This document shows positions 34,506 through 42,382 of a DNA stretch of 64,000 bases, piece by piece. Below the pieces are notes generated by a model. The model had not been told where the DNA came from and did not search any database. It saw only the letters and a list, made by a program, of their open reading frames with translations. Position numbers and translations under genes: made by a program. The stretch is taken from contig NZ_LKIU01000006.1 in NCBI RefSeq assembly GCF_001307035.1, positions 150,813 through 214,812 on the forward strand, in the 5' to 3' direction. Within the stretch, counting starts at the first letter, position 1; each line of letters begins with the position of its first letter. This stretch comes from Arthrobacter sp. Edens01. GTDB lineage: Bacteria > Actinomycetota > Actinomycetes > Actinomycetales > Micrococcaceae.

Positions 34506-35639
34506 TCAGCTCCCCGGCGCCTCAGGGCCGGTGGGCCAGCGCAGCAGTGCAGCCGCATCGACGCCGCGCGGGAGGACGCCGTCGGGCACCAGCAGAAGAC
34601 TGGCATCGGTCAGGGAAGCCGCACGGACCAAGGCCGCCGGGGCAGGGACCTGACCCAGGACCTCAGCGCCGAGGGAATGCTCCGGGGCACTGGCCACCCA
34701 GGGTTCGGCTCCGAGTGCCAGCAGGTGGTGGCCTGCCAGCGCGGTGTCGTTCAGGATCATGAGCTCCACCTGCGCCTGCTGCAGGGCAGTCAGCACCCCG
34801 CCGAAACCGGTGACGGACTCCGGGTTGGCCTGCCCCTGCTGCTGAGCCAGCCGATCCATGATCTGTTCCTGCTCTGCAGCCCACAGCAGGGCAATGCGTT
34901 CCTGGACTTTGTCCTCGAAGGCCCTGCGGCCAGTCCTGGACTCCGGCATGTGGGAATCGATCATGCTGACCAGCGGCTTGTGGGCTTCGGCTAGCTGGTC
35001 CCGCACCAGTCCCCGCGCCCGGACGTCACCGGCAAGCACGATCAGCCTGGCTCCGCTGCTGTCCACGACCCGGTCGATCTGCTCCGCGACCTGGTCCGCG
35101 TTGCGCCGCCAGACCTGCTCGGTCTGCCGCTGGAACTTGTCCTGTGACCAGCCGCCGGCGGGGAGCTTGGTGATGTCTTCCTTCTCGCCCTTCACATCCT
35201 CGACGGAGGACTCTTCACGGCCGACGAAAAGCAGGCGGATCTCCGCGTCCTCCCGCGAGACTTCCGCAACAATGTAGGGCAGTTCCTCGGGGCGGTGTTT
35301 GAGCAGCGGCAGCAGATCGGGAATCGGATCCACCGAGACCCGCTCCGGCAGTACCAGCTCTCCGGGCAGGAGTTCGTTCAACGCCACCGTGCCCTGCTGG
35401 ACGAGGAGGTAGCGGGACGCCGGGGACGGAACTCCTTCGGCGGGAAGTACCGCGGTCTCCGCGGCTTCCTGGTCCTCCGGTGGTGCACCCTGTTTAGCCA
35501 GCGCCCTCCTGACGTCGACCGGGCGGACCTCGGCGGCCTCCAGGCTGTCCACGTTCCCTGCGGAAGCGTCTATGTAGGCGACGCACCAGGGGCCCCTGCG
35601 CCGGTAAAGGTCAGCAAATTCGTGGAGTTTCCGGGTCAT
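34506..35639 (-). CDS. Rv2629-like bacterial release-factor-1-family protein (baeRF2 type)
   Basis: This 377-residue protein is related to archaeo-eukaryotic release factor 1 and Vms1/ANKZF1, and to mycobacterial Rv2629. Visible segments are LADLYRRRGP-like FADLYRRRGPWCVAYID at the start, GGWSQDKFQRQTEQVWRRN in the centre and the C-terminal AGHHLLALGAEPWVA. These factors are thought to act on ribosomes or peptidyl-tRNA under stress; direct evidence for this subfamily is limited. The ATG at 35639 follows GGAAGGAGA. No operon partner is seen. Confidence 0.8.
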   Translation of the reverse strand: MTRKLHEFADLYRRRGPWCVAYIDASAGNVDSLEAAEVRPVDVRRALAKQGAPPEDQEAAETAVLPAEGVPSPASRYLLVQQGTVALNELLPGELVLPERVSVDPIPDLLPLLKHRPEELPYIVAEVSREDAEIRLLFVGREESSVEDVKGEKEDITKLPAGGWSQDKFQRQTEQVWRRNADQVAEQIDRVVDSSGARLIVLAGDVRARGLVRDQLAEAHKPLVSMIDSHMPESRTGRRAFEDKVQERIALLWAAEQEQIMDRLAQQQGQANPESVTGFGGVLTALQQAQVELMILNDTALAGHHLLALGAEPWVASAPEHSLGAEVLGQVPAPAALVRAASLTDASLLLVPDGVLPRGVDAAALLRWPTGPEAPGS

Positions 35640-35825
35640 GACGATCTCCTTCCGCAAGGCCTGCGGCCCCACAGCGAATCAATCCGTGCCCCACGCTAGC
35701 ACCGGCGTCGGCAGCATTTACAGGTGCAGCGAAGCTGCTGCCCACCTTGCCGCGGACTCTCTTCGGGATAGGTGCTGGCGGCCGCAATCTGCCTAGGCCC
35801 CGACTCAGCCGGGCGCCAGGCGCGG

Positions 35826-36536
35826 TTAGGACTCCACCACGCGCCAGGAACCCCGCAGCTTTTCCACTCCGTCGAGCAGCACATCGAGCCCCACGATGAA
35901 CTCGGCATCGTAGTCGTACCCGCTCCGGGCCAGTTCGGACACGACTTCAATCAGATAGGGATACCGCTCGGCCGCCTCAGCGGTTTCGCCTGCGTGGGTG
36001 TCGGCCGCGGCCTTGGCGGACTCCTCCGGCGTCTCGAAGGACAGCGTCTTCTGCTGCAGTGCAAAGCCGTAGACGTACGCGTCCAGCAGGGACATCACGT
36101 GAACGGTGCTGCGGAAGCTGAAGCCGCTTTCCCGCAGACAGCCCAGCATCGCGTTGTGCTGCTTCAGGTTCTCCGGCCCGGGCTTGCCGGCAGCCTCCAT
36201 CAGGCCCACCGCCCAGCGGTGCCGGAGCATGGCGTTCCGCAGCGAGGCCGCGCGCTCGCGCATCGCCGGCTTCCAGCCATCGCGGGCGCGCGGCTCCGCA
36301 ACCTCAGACCAGACGAGGTCCACCATCCCCTCCAGCAGCTCCTGCTTGTTGGCCACGTGCTTGTACAGCGCCATGGGCACCACGCCGAGTTCCTGCGCCA
36401 GCGTCCGCATGGTGAATCCGTCAATGCCCACCTGGTCAGCCAGTACGACGCCGGTGCGGAGCACCGTTTCGCGGTTCAGGCGCGGCCGGCGCGCGCCGGG
36501 TACAACCTCGCCCTGCTTCTTTGCGTCGATGTTCAT
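35826..36536 (-). CDS. TetR-family regulator
   Basis: This 236-residue repressor has a TetR helix-turn-helix near residues 30-65 (TMRTLAQELGVVPMALYKHV) and a TetR_C-type ligand domain (MLRHRWAVGLMEAAGKPG). AGGAAAGG precedes the ATG at 36536; upstream in-frame starts give an unlikely extension. It is divergent from a DUF4386 membrane protein, and two GTGTAC-type palindromes in the 100-base gap are its probable operators, so it should control both itself and that gene. Confidence 0.9.
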   Translation of the reverse strand: MNIDAKKQGEVVPGARRPRLNRETVLRTGVVLADQVGIDGFTMRTLAQELGVVPMALYKHVANKQELLEGMVDLVWSEVAEPRARDGWKPAMRERAASLRNAMLRHRWAVGLMEAAGKPGPENLKQHNAMLGCLRESGFSFRSTVHVMSLLDAYVYGFALQQKTLSFETPEESAKAAADTHAGETAEAAERYPYLIEVVSELARSGYDYDAEFIVGLDVLLDGVEKLRGSWRVVES

Positions 36537-36567
36537 CAGCCTTTCCTGGAAATTGCCTCTTGACGGA

Positions 36568-36582
36568 GTGTACGCCATACAC
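36568..36582. promoter_or_regulatory. TetR operator candidate 1
   Basis: GTGTACGCCATACAC has perfect 5-base arms (GTGTA, TACAC) around five bases. It lies 32 bases before the TetR start and shares the GTGTA half with the second palindrome. Confidence 0.55.
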
Positions 36583-36600
36583 CTACGGTCGGTACCACTT

Positions 36601-36617
36601 GGTGTACGTGGTACACC
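36601..36617. promoter_or_regulatory. TetR operator candidate 2
   Basis: GGTGTACGTGGTACACC is a perfect inverted repeat with 7-base arms and a 3-base centre. It is 20 bases before the DUF4386 start, where bound repressor would block transcription. GTACCAC and GTGGTAC around it form a further overlapping symmetry. Confidence 0.65.
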
Positions 36618-36636
36618 TTTCGCCGACAGGAGCTTC

Positions 36637-37353
36637 ATGAACCCGCTGGATAGAACCGCCCGGACCGCCGGGATCCTGTTCCTTCTCACCTTTGTCTCGG
36701 CCATTACAGGCGCTGCCCTGTATGCGCCGCTGCTCTCCGACCCCGGCTACGTCACCGGCCCGGGCGCTGACACGCGGATCCTCTTCGGCGCCGTCTGTGA
36801 ACTGGTGCTGATCATCGCGAACATTGGCACCGCCGTCGTGCTTTATCCCGTCCTGCGCCGCTACAGCCCGGCAGCGGCCGTGGGCTATATTGCCGCCCGG
36901 ATCATGGAGTGCGCACTGATTGCAGTGGGCATTCTGTGTGTCCTTACGGTGGTGAGCCTGCGCCAAACAGGCGACGCCGCCACTTACCTTCCCGTTGCGC
37001 AGGCTATCGTCGCCCTGCACGGCTGGACTTTCCTGCTCGGGCCGGGGTTCGTCGTCGGTATTGGGAACGGGTTGCTGCTCGGGTTTCTGATGTACCGATC
37101 CCGGCTGGTGCCTCGGCCCATGGCACTGTTCGGGCTGGTGGGCGGTCCGTTGATGTCCCTCTCCGGCATTGCCGTTCTCCTCGGTGCCTACGGGCAGATG
37201 TCGGTTCCCTCCGCGCTCGCGACGATGCCGGAGATCATCTGGGAAGTCTTCCTGGGGGTCTACCTGACGGCCATCGGCTTCCGGATCAAACGGGGCGTGG
37301 GCGCGCGGGCAGCGGCACCGGTGCCGCCGTCCATGACGCACCGATCTGGTTGA
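36637..37353 (+). CDS. DUF4386-family membrane protein
   Basis: This 238-residue protein has about six membrane helices. The N-terminal RTAGILFLLTFVSAITGAA and ILFGAVCELVLIIANIGTAV match the DUF4386 pattern. AGGAG precedes the ATG at 36637. The function of the family is unknown, but pairing with a TetR repressor is frequent, which suggests induction by a small molecule. The C-terminal tail (RAAAPVPPSMTHRSG) resembles that of the next gene's product. Confidence 0.82.
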   Translation: MNPLDRTARTAGILFLLTFVSAITGAALYAPLLSDPGYVTGPGADTRILFGAVCELVLIIANIGTAVVLYPVLRRYSPAAAVGYIAARIMECALIAVGILCVLTVVSLRQTGDAATYLPVAQAIVALHGWTFLLGPGFVVGIGNGLLLGFLMYRSRLVPRPMALFGLVGGPLMSLSGIAVLLGAYGQMSVPSALATMPEIIWEVFLGVYLTAIGFRIKRGVGARAAAPVPPSMTHRSG

Positions 37354-37389
37354 AGGGGGAAAAGAACCGGGGTGTGATTGGGTAGCCCG

Positions 37390-37617
37390 ATGGACAACTA
37401 CGTAAGCTCCAGCACCTTTTGGTTCACCCTGGCCGTGATCAACGCGGGCCTGGCCGAACAGAAGAACCGCTCACGCTGGGTCTGGTTCCTTGTTTCCATC
37501 CTGCTGGGTCCAATCGCGACCCTGCTGATAGTGGTCTGGCGGGCACCGGAGCCGGCCCCGCCGTCCATGACCCGCCGCGGAGGCTGGCAGGAACCCGCGC
37601 CCGAGCAGCCGCGTTGA
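37390..37617 (+). CDS. Small membrane protein
   Basis: This 75-residue protein has one or two short hydrophobic stretches (FWFTLAVINAGLAEQ, WVWFLVSILLGPIATLLIV) and a Pro-rich soluble tail (RAPEPAPPSMTRRGG). The layout resembles small membrane proteins of phospholipase-D-N-terminus type, but I cannot assign a role. It is 36 bases behind the DUF4386 gene and shares a tail sequence with it, so cotranscription under the same TetR control is likely. Confidence 0.6.
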   Translation: MDNYVSSSTFWFTLAVINAGLAEQKNRSRWVWFLVSILLGPIATLLIVVWRAPEPAPPSMTRRGGWQEPAPEQPR

Positions 37618-37638
37618 CGCGACAGCTCCGGCCGGGAA

Positions 37639-38889
37639 TTACTGCGCCGGGGGCGGCGGCTGCACCGGAGGAGGCTGGACCGGGGGAGGGGTCTGCGCCG
37701 GGGGCGGCGGAGGCTGTCCGCCGTCGTACCGGGGACCGCCCGCCGGACCCGTGCCCGGGGCACCGCCGGCCGGGCCCGCGCCCGGATCCAAGCCAGCGCC
37801 AGCCGGCAGCTCGCGGCGCCACGGCCGCTTCTCGTAGATGGCCAGCAGCTGCGCGCCGAGGCCGAAGAACACCATGGCGAACCAGACCAGGACGTTCAGC
37901 CACGGGATCTGCAGCGCCACGATGAGGATAAGCCCGCCCACAAGGGCCATGACCACGGGATGCCGGCGGTCGCGGAAGATGAGCCGGCCGAGGTAGTACG
38001 CGCTGAATACGAACGTAGCCAGCATCAGCGTGAGCCACACCAGCAGGGCAGTCAGCGCCAGGGGAGCTCCAATGACCGTGGCCAGCAGCAGGAGCAGCAC
38101 CAGAGGAACGGCGATGAATGCCACGAACCCCACGAGCAGGGCCTTCCAGGGCCGGGGGATGAGCTGGTTGGTCACCCGGTGCAGCAGGCGGGGAAGGAGC
38201 CACCCGGCCGCCAGCGTGATGAGGCTGAGGGCAACCAGTGCGTAAAGCAGGCCGAGCAGCCAGCCGACGAACTTTTCCCCGGCGGTTGGTTCCTCGTTGG
38301 GCTCCGGAACGATCTGCTCAATGGTGCCGGTGACCGCGCCGTCGGAGATGTCTGCTTCGTTCGCGGAGTTGTAGGTAACGTTGCCGCCCACTGTTCCGTC
38401 AATGGTGAGGTCCCCGACACCAACCTCTACGTCCCGGCCAATCGCACCGGCAATGTCGATGTCGCCCGCGGCACCCACCAGGTCATCACCAAACGAGCCG
38501 GTGTCCGTGAGGTCTATGGTCGAAGCGAAGATGGTGCCGCTGCGGGAGACTTCCCCGCTGATGGTCACATCCTGCCCGGCGAGACGCAGGTTGCCGTCAA
38601 CGTCTCCGGTGATGTTGATTGTCTGGCCGGCCGCAATGACGTCGCCCGTCACGTTGCCGGAGATGGTGATGCTCTGTCCGGACACGTAGATGTCGCCGGA
38701 CACGTCATCCCGGACATCGACGTTCAGCCCGCTGTAGAACTGCGGGCCCGAGCCGTCGTTGTCCCCGTAGGGTGCAGCAGGCACCGACTGCGGGGTGGAG
38801 GCGAAGGCGCCGGTTCCCGCGCCAAGCACCAGAATGACGGCGGCCAGGACTATGGAGAACGCCCGCCGCGGAGCTGGGGGAAGTCTCAT
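37639..38889 (-). CDS. Exported bactofilin-like beta-helix protein with membrane domain and Pro-rich tail
   Basis: This 416-residue protein has a signal sequence (FSIVLAAVILVLGAGTGAFA), then a polymer-forming repeat region at residues about 50-190 in which short units such as SGDIYVSGQSITISGNVTGD recur, as in bactofilin beta helices. Four or five membrane helices follow at about 205-360. The tail is rich in Gly and Pro (PPPVQPPPVQPPPPAQ). The beta helix should face outside the membrane. Similar proteins are annotated as polymer-forming cytoskeletal; an envelope scaffold or sensor role is plausible. Confidence 0.78.
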   Translation of the reverse strand: MRLPPAPRRAFSIVLAAVILVLGAGTGAFASTPQSVPAAPYGDNDGSGPQFYSGLNVDVRDDVSGDIYVSGQSITISGNVTGDVIAAGQTINITGDVDGNLRLAGQDVTISGEVSRSGTIFASTIDLTDTGSFGDDLVGAAGDIDIAGAIGRDVEVGVGDLTIDGTVGGNVTYNSANEADISDGAVTGTIEQIVPEPNEEPTAGEKFVGWLLGLLYALVALSLITLAAGWLLPRLLHRVTNQLIPRPWKALLVGFVAFIAVPLVLLLLLATVIGAPLALTALLVWLTLMLATFVFSAYYLGRLIFRDRRHPVVMALVGGLILIVALQIPWLNVLVWFAMVFFGLGAQLLAIYEKRPWRRELPAGAGLDPGAGPAGGAPGTGPAGGPRYDGGQPPPPPAQTPPPVQPPPVQPPPPAQ

Positions 38890-39056
38890 TGCGTTGCCTT
38901 TCAGCTATCTGCATTGAACGCATCTACGACGCTTTTGATCCTGACTCGGGCGAGGTCCGTTGATTACGTCAGGGTTCACGGCAGCGGAGTCCCTGCGCTC
39001 ATGATCGCCCCGGCGAAAGCAGCTGTAAAGGCACCGCCGGCAGCTGCGGCAAACCC

Positions 39057-39833
39057 CTACAGATCCCGCACCGCGCGGATCGCAGCCGCGGCTCGGGGAA
39101 AACCGACGTACGGAAAGCACTGGACCAGGGCCGCGATGACCACCGTTTTGGAGCTGCCCGTCTGCAGGCAGGCCCTGCCGTGCGGGCCAAGCTGGGCCGC
39201 GGTATCTCCGATTGCTGCCAGCGCGCACAGCACCAGCAGTTCCCGCTGCGCCAGGGTGAGCCCGCCGCGGGTGTAGAAATCGCCGAAACAGAACTCGGTC
39301 AGGAACCGGGGGATCGCTTCGTTGAACGGCTCCGGCAGATCCGAGAGGTCGTCCTTGATTTCCGTTCCGTACAGCGGAGTCTGCAGGGCCAGGCCGCGCT
39401 GGTACCTGGCGGCGTCGTCGACCGTTCCCTGCTCCGGCAACGGCAGCGCGATGCCGTGCTCCGTGAACACCACATTGATGGTGGAAACAGCGTTGAGGGT
39501 CCGCGGAAAGCCGATAAAAGGCGCCAGCTGGTACACCGCTTCCCGAAGCTGCACCGGCGTGACACCCGTGGCAAGCGCGCCGGCGGCATGGGCGCGGAGC
39601 TGCGGCAGGGTCTGCAGGCAGGTCAGCACTGTGACAGTAATCAGCTCACGGGTCTGGTCATCCAGCACCCCGGTACCGAAAACGTCGCCAAAGATGAAGC
39701 GGCGCAGGATTTCCATCAGCTCGGGATCATCCTCGTGGGCACCCTGGTCCCGCGGTCCGAATAGCCGGGCATACGTCGCTTCAGCCTGCTCACGCCGGGA
39801 TGAAGGCTCCAGGGGACGGTCCTCTGTGGTCAC
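39057..39833 (-). CDS. Carboxymuconolactone decarboxylase-like protein (two CMD domains)
   Basis: This 258-residue protein is formed of two AhpD/CMD-like helical repeats. The first contains RELITVTVLTCLQTLPQLRAH and the second RELLVLCALAAIGDTAAQL. Neither has the CxxC pair of peroxidase-type AhpD, so a lactone-decarboxylase-like or unknown activity is more likely than thiol redox chemistry. A GTG at 39833 with GAAGGAG before it is the best start. It is divergent from an F420-type oxidoreductase gene. Confidence 0.82.
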   Translation of the reverse strand: MTTEDRPLEPSSRREQAEATYARLFGPRDQGAHEDDPELMEILRRFIFGDVFGTGVLDDQTRELITVTVLTCLQTLPQLRAHAAGALATGVTPVQLREAVYQLAPFIGFPRTLNAVSTINVVFTEHGIALPLPEQGTVDDAARYQRGLALQTPLYGTEIKDDLSDLPEPFNEAIPRFLTEFCFGDFYTRGGLTLAQRELLVLCALAAIGDTAAQLGPHGRACLQTGSSKTVVIAALVQCFPYVGFPRAAAAIRAVRDL

Positions 39834-39953
39834 GATGCGCTCCTTCGGCCGGGTTCTGCGCGGCTGGACCCCTTTCCCATGCAAGCACGCCGGTGCGGGG
39901 TCTGCCAGAGACCCCTGGGGAATGAGCGCAGCCGGGGCCGCGTTGTCCCATGC

Positions 39954-40658
39954 ATGAGCAGCACACCGCCCAGCGCCCTGCACGTTCCCTCCTCCACGGC
40001 TGACGACGCCCCGGACACGCTCCACGTCGCCGTGGTCGGCGCCGGCAAGGCCGGCACCGCCATTGCCCGCTCACTCCTCGACGCCGGCTACCGGGTTTCC
40101 ATCTCCGCCTCCGGTGACCCCTCCCGGCTGGAGCTGATGATCGACTTCGTGACCCCCGGAGCAGAGCCGAAGTGGACGCGCGACGCCGTTGCTGACGCAG
40201 ACCTGGTGGTCCTGGCCCTGCCGCTGCACCGATTGAAGACCATCGATCCTGCCCTGCTGGCCGGGCGGGTGGTCGTTGACACCATGAACTACTGGCCTCC
40301 GGTGGACGGCGAAATCCCCGCCTTCGCCGCAGGGGACCGGCCTTCCTCCGAAGTGGTGCAGGAAATGTTCCCGGGTGCCGCCGTCGTCAAGACCTTCAGC
40401 CACACCGGCTACCACCACCTGGAACCGGACCGCCGTCCGGCCGGTCACCCGGAGCGGCGGGGCCTGGCCGTAGCCGGCAACGAGCACGACGCCGTTGCCC
40501 TGGTCTCCGCAGTAGTGGACCGGATCGGCTACGATCCGGTCCCCGTGGACTCGCTGGCAGGCACCGGTTTCCTGCAGCCCGGCGGACCCGCTTTCGGCGC
40601 CCGGCTGACCGCGGCGGAGCTGCGCGGACTCGCCGCCGTTACCGCCCCCGTTGCCTAG
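39954..40658 (+). CDS. NADPH-dependent F420 reductase-like protein
   Basis: This 234-residue Rossmann protein of the F420-dependent NADP reductase family has the dinucleotide motif VVGAGKAGTAIARSL, the middle strand DLVVLALPLHR and VVDTMNYWPP. A second member of the family is 1.7 kb downstream. The last 11 codons, the stop and 14 further bases are repeated, with synonymous changes in most differing codons, at 42274-42317. That suggests this 3' end was exchanged or duplicated by the insertion of the gene in between. Confidence 0.85.
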   Translation: MSSTPPSALHVPSSTADDAPDTLHVAVVGAGKAGTAIARSLLDAGYRVSISASGDPSRLELMIDFVTPGAEPKWTRDAVADADLVVLALPLHRLKTIDPALLAGRVVVDTMNYWPPVDGEIPAFAAGDRPSSEVVQEMFPGAAVVKTFSHTGYHHLEPDRRPAGHPERRGLAVAGNEHDAVALVSAVVDRIGYDPVPVDSLAGTGFLQPGGPAFGARLTAAELRGLAAVTAPVA

Positions 40659-40669
40659 GTCCGAGGCTG
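40626..40669 (+). repeat. Direct repeat, left copy (3' end of F420 reductase-like gene)
   Basis: This 44-base segment covers the last codons and stop of the reductase gene plus 11 bases beyond. It matches 42274-42317 at 40 of 44 positions. Three of the four differences are synonymous third-position changes. Confidence 0.85.
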
Positions 40670-40722
40670 ATGGAGCGCCCGCGTTAGATCAGAGGCGCGG
40701 GGTGCTCGAGGCGAAAGCCTTC

Positions 40723-42195
40723 TCACATTTTGGCTTCCAAATTGCCACGGCTGAGCTGAAACTCTTCCGCCACGTAATCCGTCCGGAACTCCACTACTTC
40801 GACGCGGTGCTGCTTGAGCGCCTCCAAGACCTGGGTGGGGTTGACGTAGAAGAACTCTCGCCGGGTATTGATTTTGTTGACGCGCTGTTCTGCGAAAGTG
40901 CGGTGGAGCATGGCCTCCACGCCCACTGCATCCTCGGCGAAGAAGAGTGCATGGACATCGAAGGTGAACGGCACCGACGCGTCGCCCAGTTCACGGACCC
41001 GGTCCATCGGCTCAAGCCGCCGTGTCATGCCAATCTTGACCATGTTTTCTCCGAAGGCGCCCACATTTGATATGACGTAGACGTACCCGGCACGGATATT
41101 GGCCGCACGGTAATCCACGTCGGCAATTGCCCGTTCGGCGTCCAGGACGAGTTCCCTCATACGAGCTGCCCCGTCAGCATCTCCCTTGGCTTCAAGCGCC
41201 GCCAAGGTTGTCTGGTAGTGATTGAGTTCTTTCTCCAGTTTCTCTTTTGCCTGTGCCAGTTCCTGTTCGACGCGGCGCTGTTCCCTAAGCTCTGCTTTCC
41301 GTTCTCGTTCTGCTTCCTTTTCTGCTTGGAGAGCCTGCAGATGGCGGGAGGCTAGGGACAATTCGATCAATCTAAGACGGTGATACTCAGGGCTCACTGC
41401 CAGATCGATCATGGTGCCCTGCCTCATGATCTGTTCCCGGGCTTTTGAAAGCCGTGCCTGGGCGGTCTGAAGGTTCCCGGCTTTGACTGTCTTGACGCAA
41501 TTCTCCGCTTCCGCGTTGTAAGCACGAAGCATGATTTGCGACATCTGGGCGACGAATTTCTGCCCTTGCTTCGCCGAATTATTGAAGGTGAAGTTGCTGG
41601 TCGCTGTGATAGCAGCCTTCGACCGAACCATGTCCTTGATCTGAGACCGCACGACTTCCAGCTCCGCAGCCAGTTCGGCGGAGCTTTCGGCGGGGTGCGA
41701 GTATGCGAACAAACCGGCGTCCTGGAGTCCCGCTTGGTCATGGATGGAAACGATCTCTCTCCGTGCCACCGCGAGTTCTTGCTGGATTGCTTCCCGCTCT
41801 CGCCCAGCAGCTGCCATCTCGGCCTGGAATTCTGAGCGGAGTCGACGGAGCTGTTCTTCGGCTTCCTCTCTCAGCCGTGATATCTCTGCGAGGTCTTGGA
41901 GCCCGTGTGCGTCAATCAGGCGCTGCAGCCGTTCGTTCTCGGCGAGCTGCTCCTGAGCCACCTGGCGGGCGTTGAACAGTCCCACCTTTTTTCTACCCGG
42001 TCCCGTCCGTGTCCGGTCTGTGCTCTCTGGGGTTCCCACAGTTTCCTGGGAGGTCGACGGTGGCACCGAAGAACCTGTATCAGGAACCCCCGGATGCTGG
42101 ATGGGCTGGGTGTGTTGAGTCCATTGCTGGCCGTCCCACCAACGCACAATCTGTGGGTTCTGGCCGTCCGGGTACCATCCTGCGGGTGTCTGCAT
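40723..42195 (-). CDS. DUF2510 / DUF4041 / T5orf172 (GIY-YIG-like) protein
   Basis: This 490-residue modular protein starts with a DUF2510 tag (TPAGWYPDGQNPQIVRWWDG), then a long coiled coil and DUF4041 region (about 100-330, including DAGLFAYSHPAESSAELA). The C-terminal domain is of T5orf172/MUG113 type, a GIY-YIG nuclease-like fold (GYVYVISNV, MVKIGMTRRLEPMDRVREL, and a later EAMLHRTF). Such proteins are common in phages, plasmids and islands. It lies antisense to its neighbours and between two copies of a 44-base direct repeat, so it is probably a recent arrival. Confidence 0.85.
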   Translation of the reverse strand: MQTPAGWYPDGQNPQIVRWWDGQQWTQHTQPIQHPGVPDTGSSVPPSTSQETVGTPESTDRTRTGPGRKKVGLFNARQVAQEQLAENERLQRLIDAHGLQDLAEISRLREEAEEQLRRLRSEFQAEMAAAGREREAIQQELAVARREIVSIHDQAGLQDAGLFAYSHPAESSAELAAELEVVRSQIKDMVRSKAAITATSNFTFNNSAKQGQKFVAQMSQIMLRAYNAEAENCVKTVKAGNLQTAQARLSKAREQIMRQGTMIDLAVSPEYHRLRLIELSLASRHLQALQAEKEAERERKAELREQRRVEQELAQAKEKLEKELNHYQTTLAALEAKGDADGAARMRELVLDAERAIADVDYRAANIRAGYVYVISNVGAFGENMVKIGMTRRLEPMDRVRELGDASVPFTFDVHALFFAEDAVGVEAMLHRTFAEQRVNKINTRREFFYVNPTQVLEALKQHRVEVVEFRTDYVAEEFQLSRGNLEAKM

Positions 42196-42273
42196 GTCAC
42201 TTCCCATCGTGTGCGTCTTCGCTGGTCCACGTTCTTCAGTCGTACTTATTCTTTACCACCCGTCTCCGACACC

Positions 42274-42317
42274 GAACTCGCCGCCGTCACTGCCCCCGTG
42301 GCCTAGGTCCGAGGCTG
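42274..42317 (+). repeat. Direct repeat, right copy (displaced gene 3' end)
   Basis: This partner of 40626-40669 reads in frame as the last residues of the reductase-like gene (ELAAVTAPVA, then stop), but no gene precedes it. It looks like the displaced original or foreign 3' end left by an insertion. Confidence 0.85.
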
Positions 42318-42382
42318 GGACCCGGGAATTATCCCCGGCCGACGTTGCTTGCACACACCACAACCACCGAAGGGATGCAGAC

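Noticed and set aside
36106-36636. N-terminal extension of the DUF4386 protein
   Set aside because: The frame is open upstream only because it runs antisense through the TetR gene; the ATG at 36637 has AGGAG and matches the family start.
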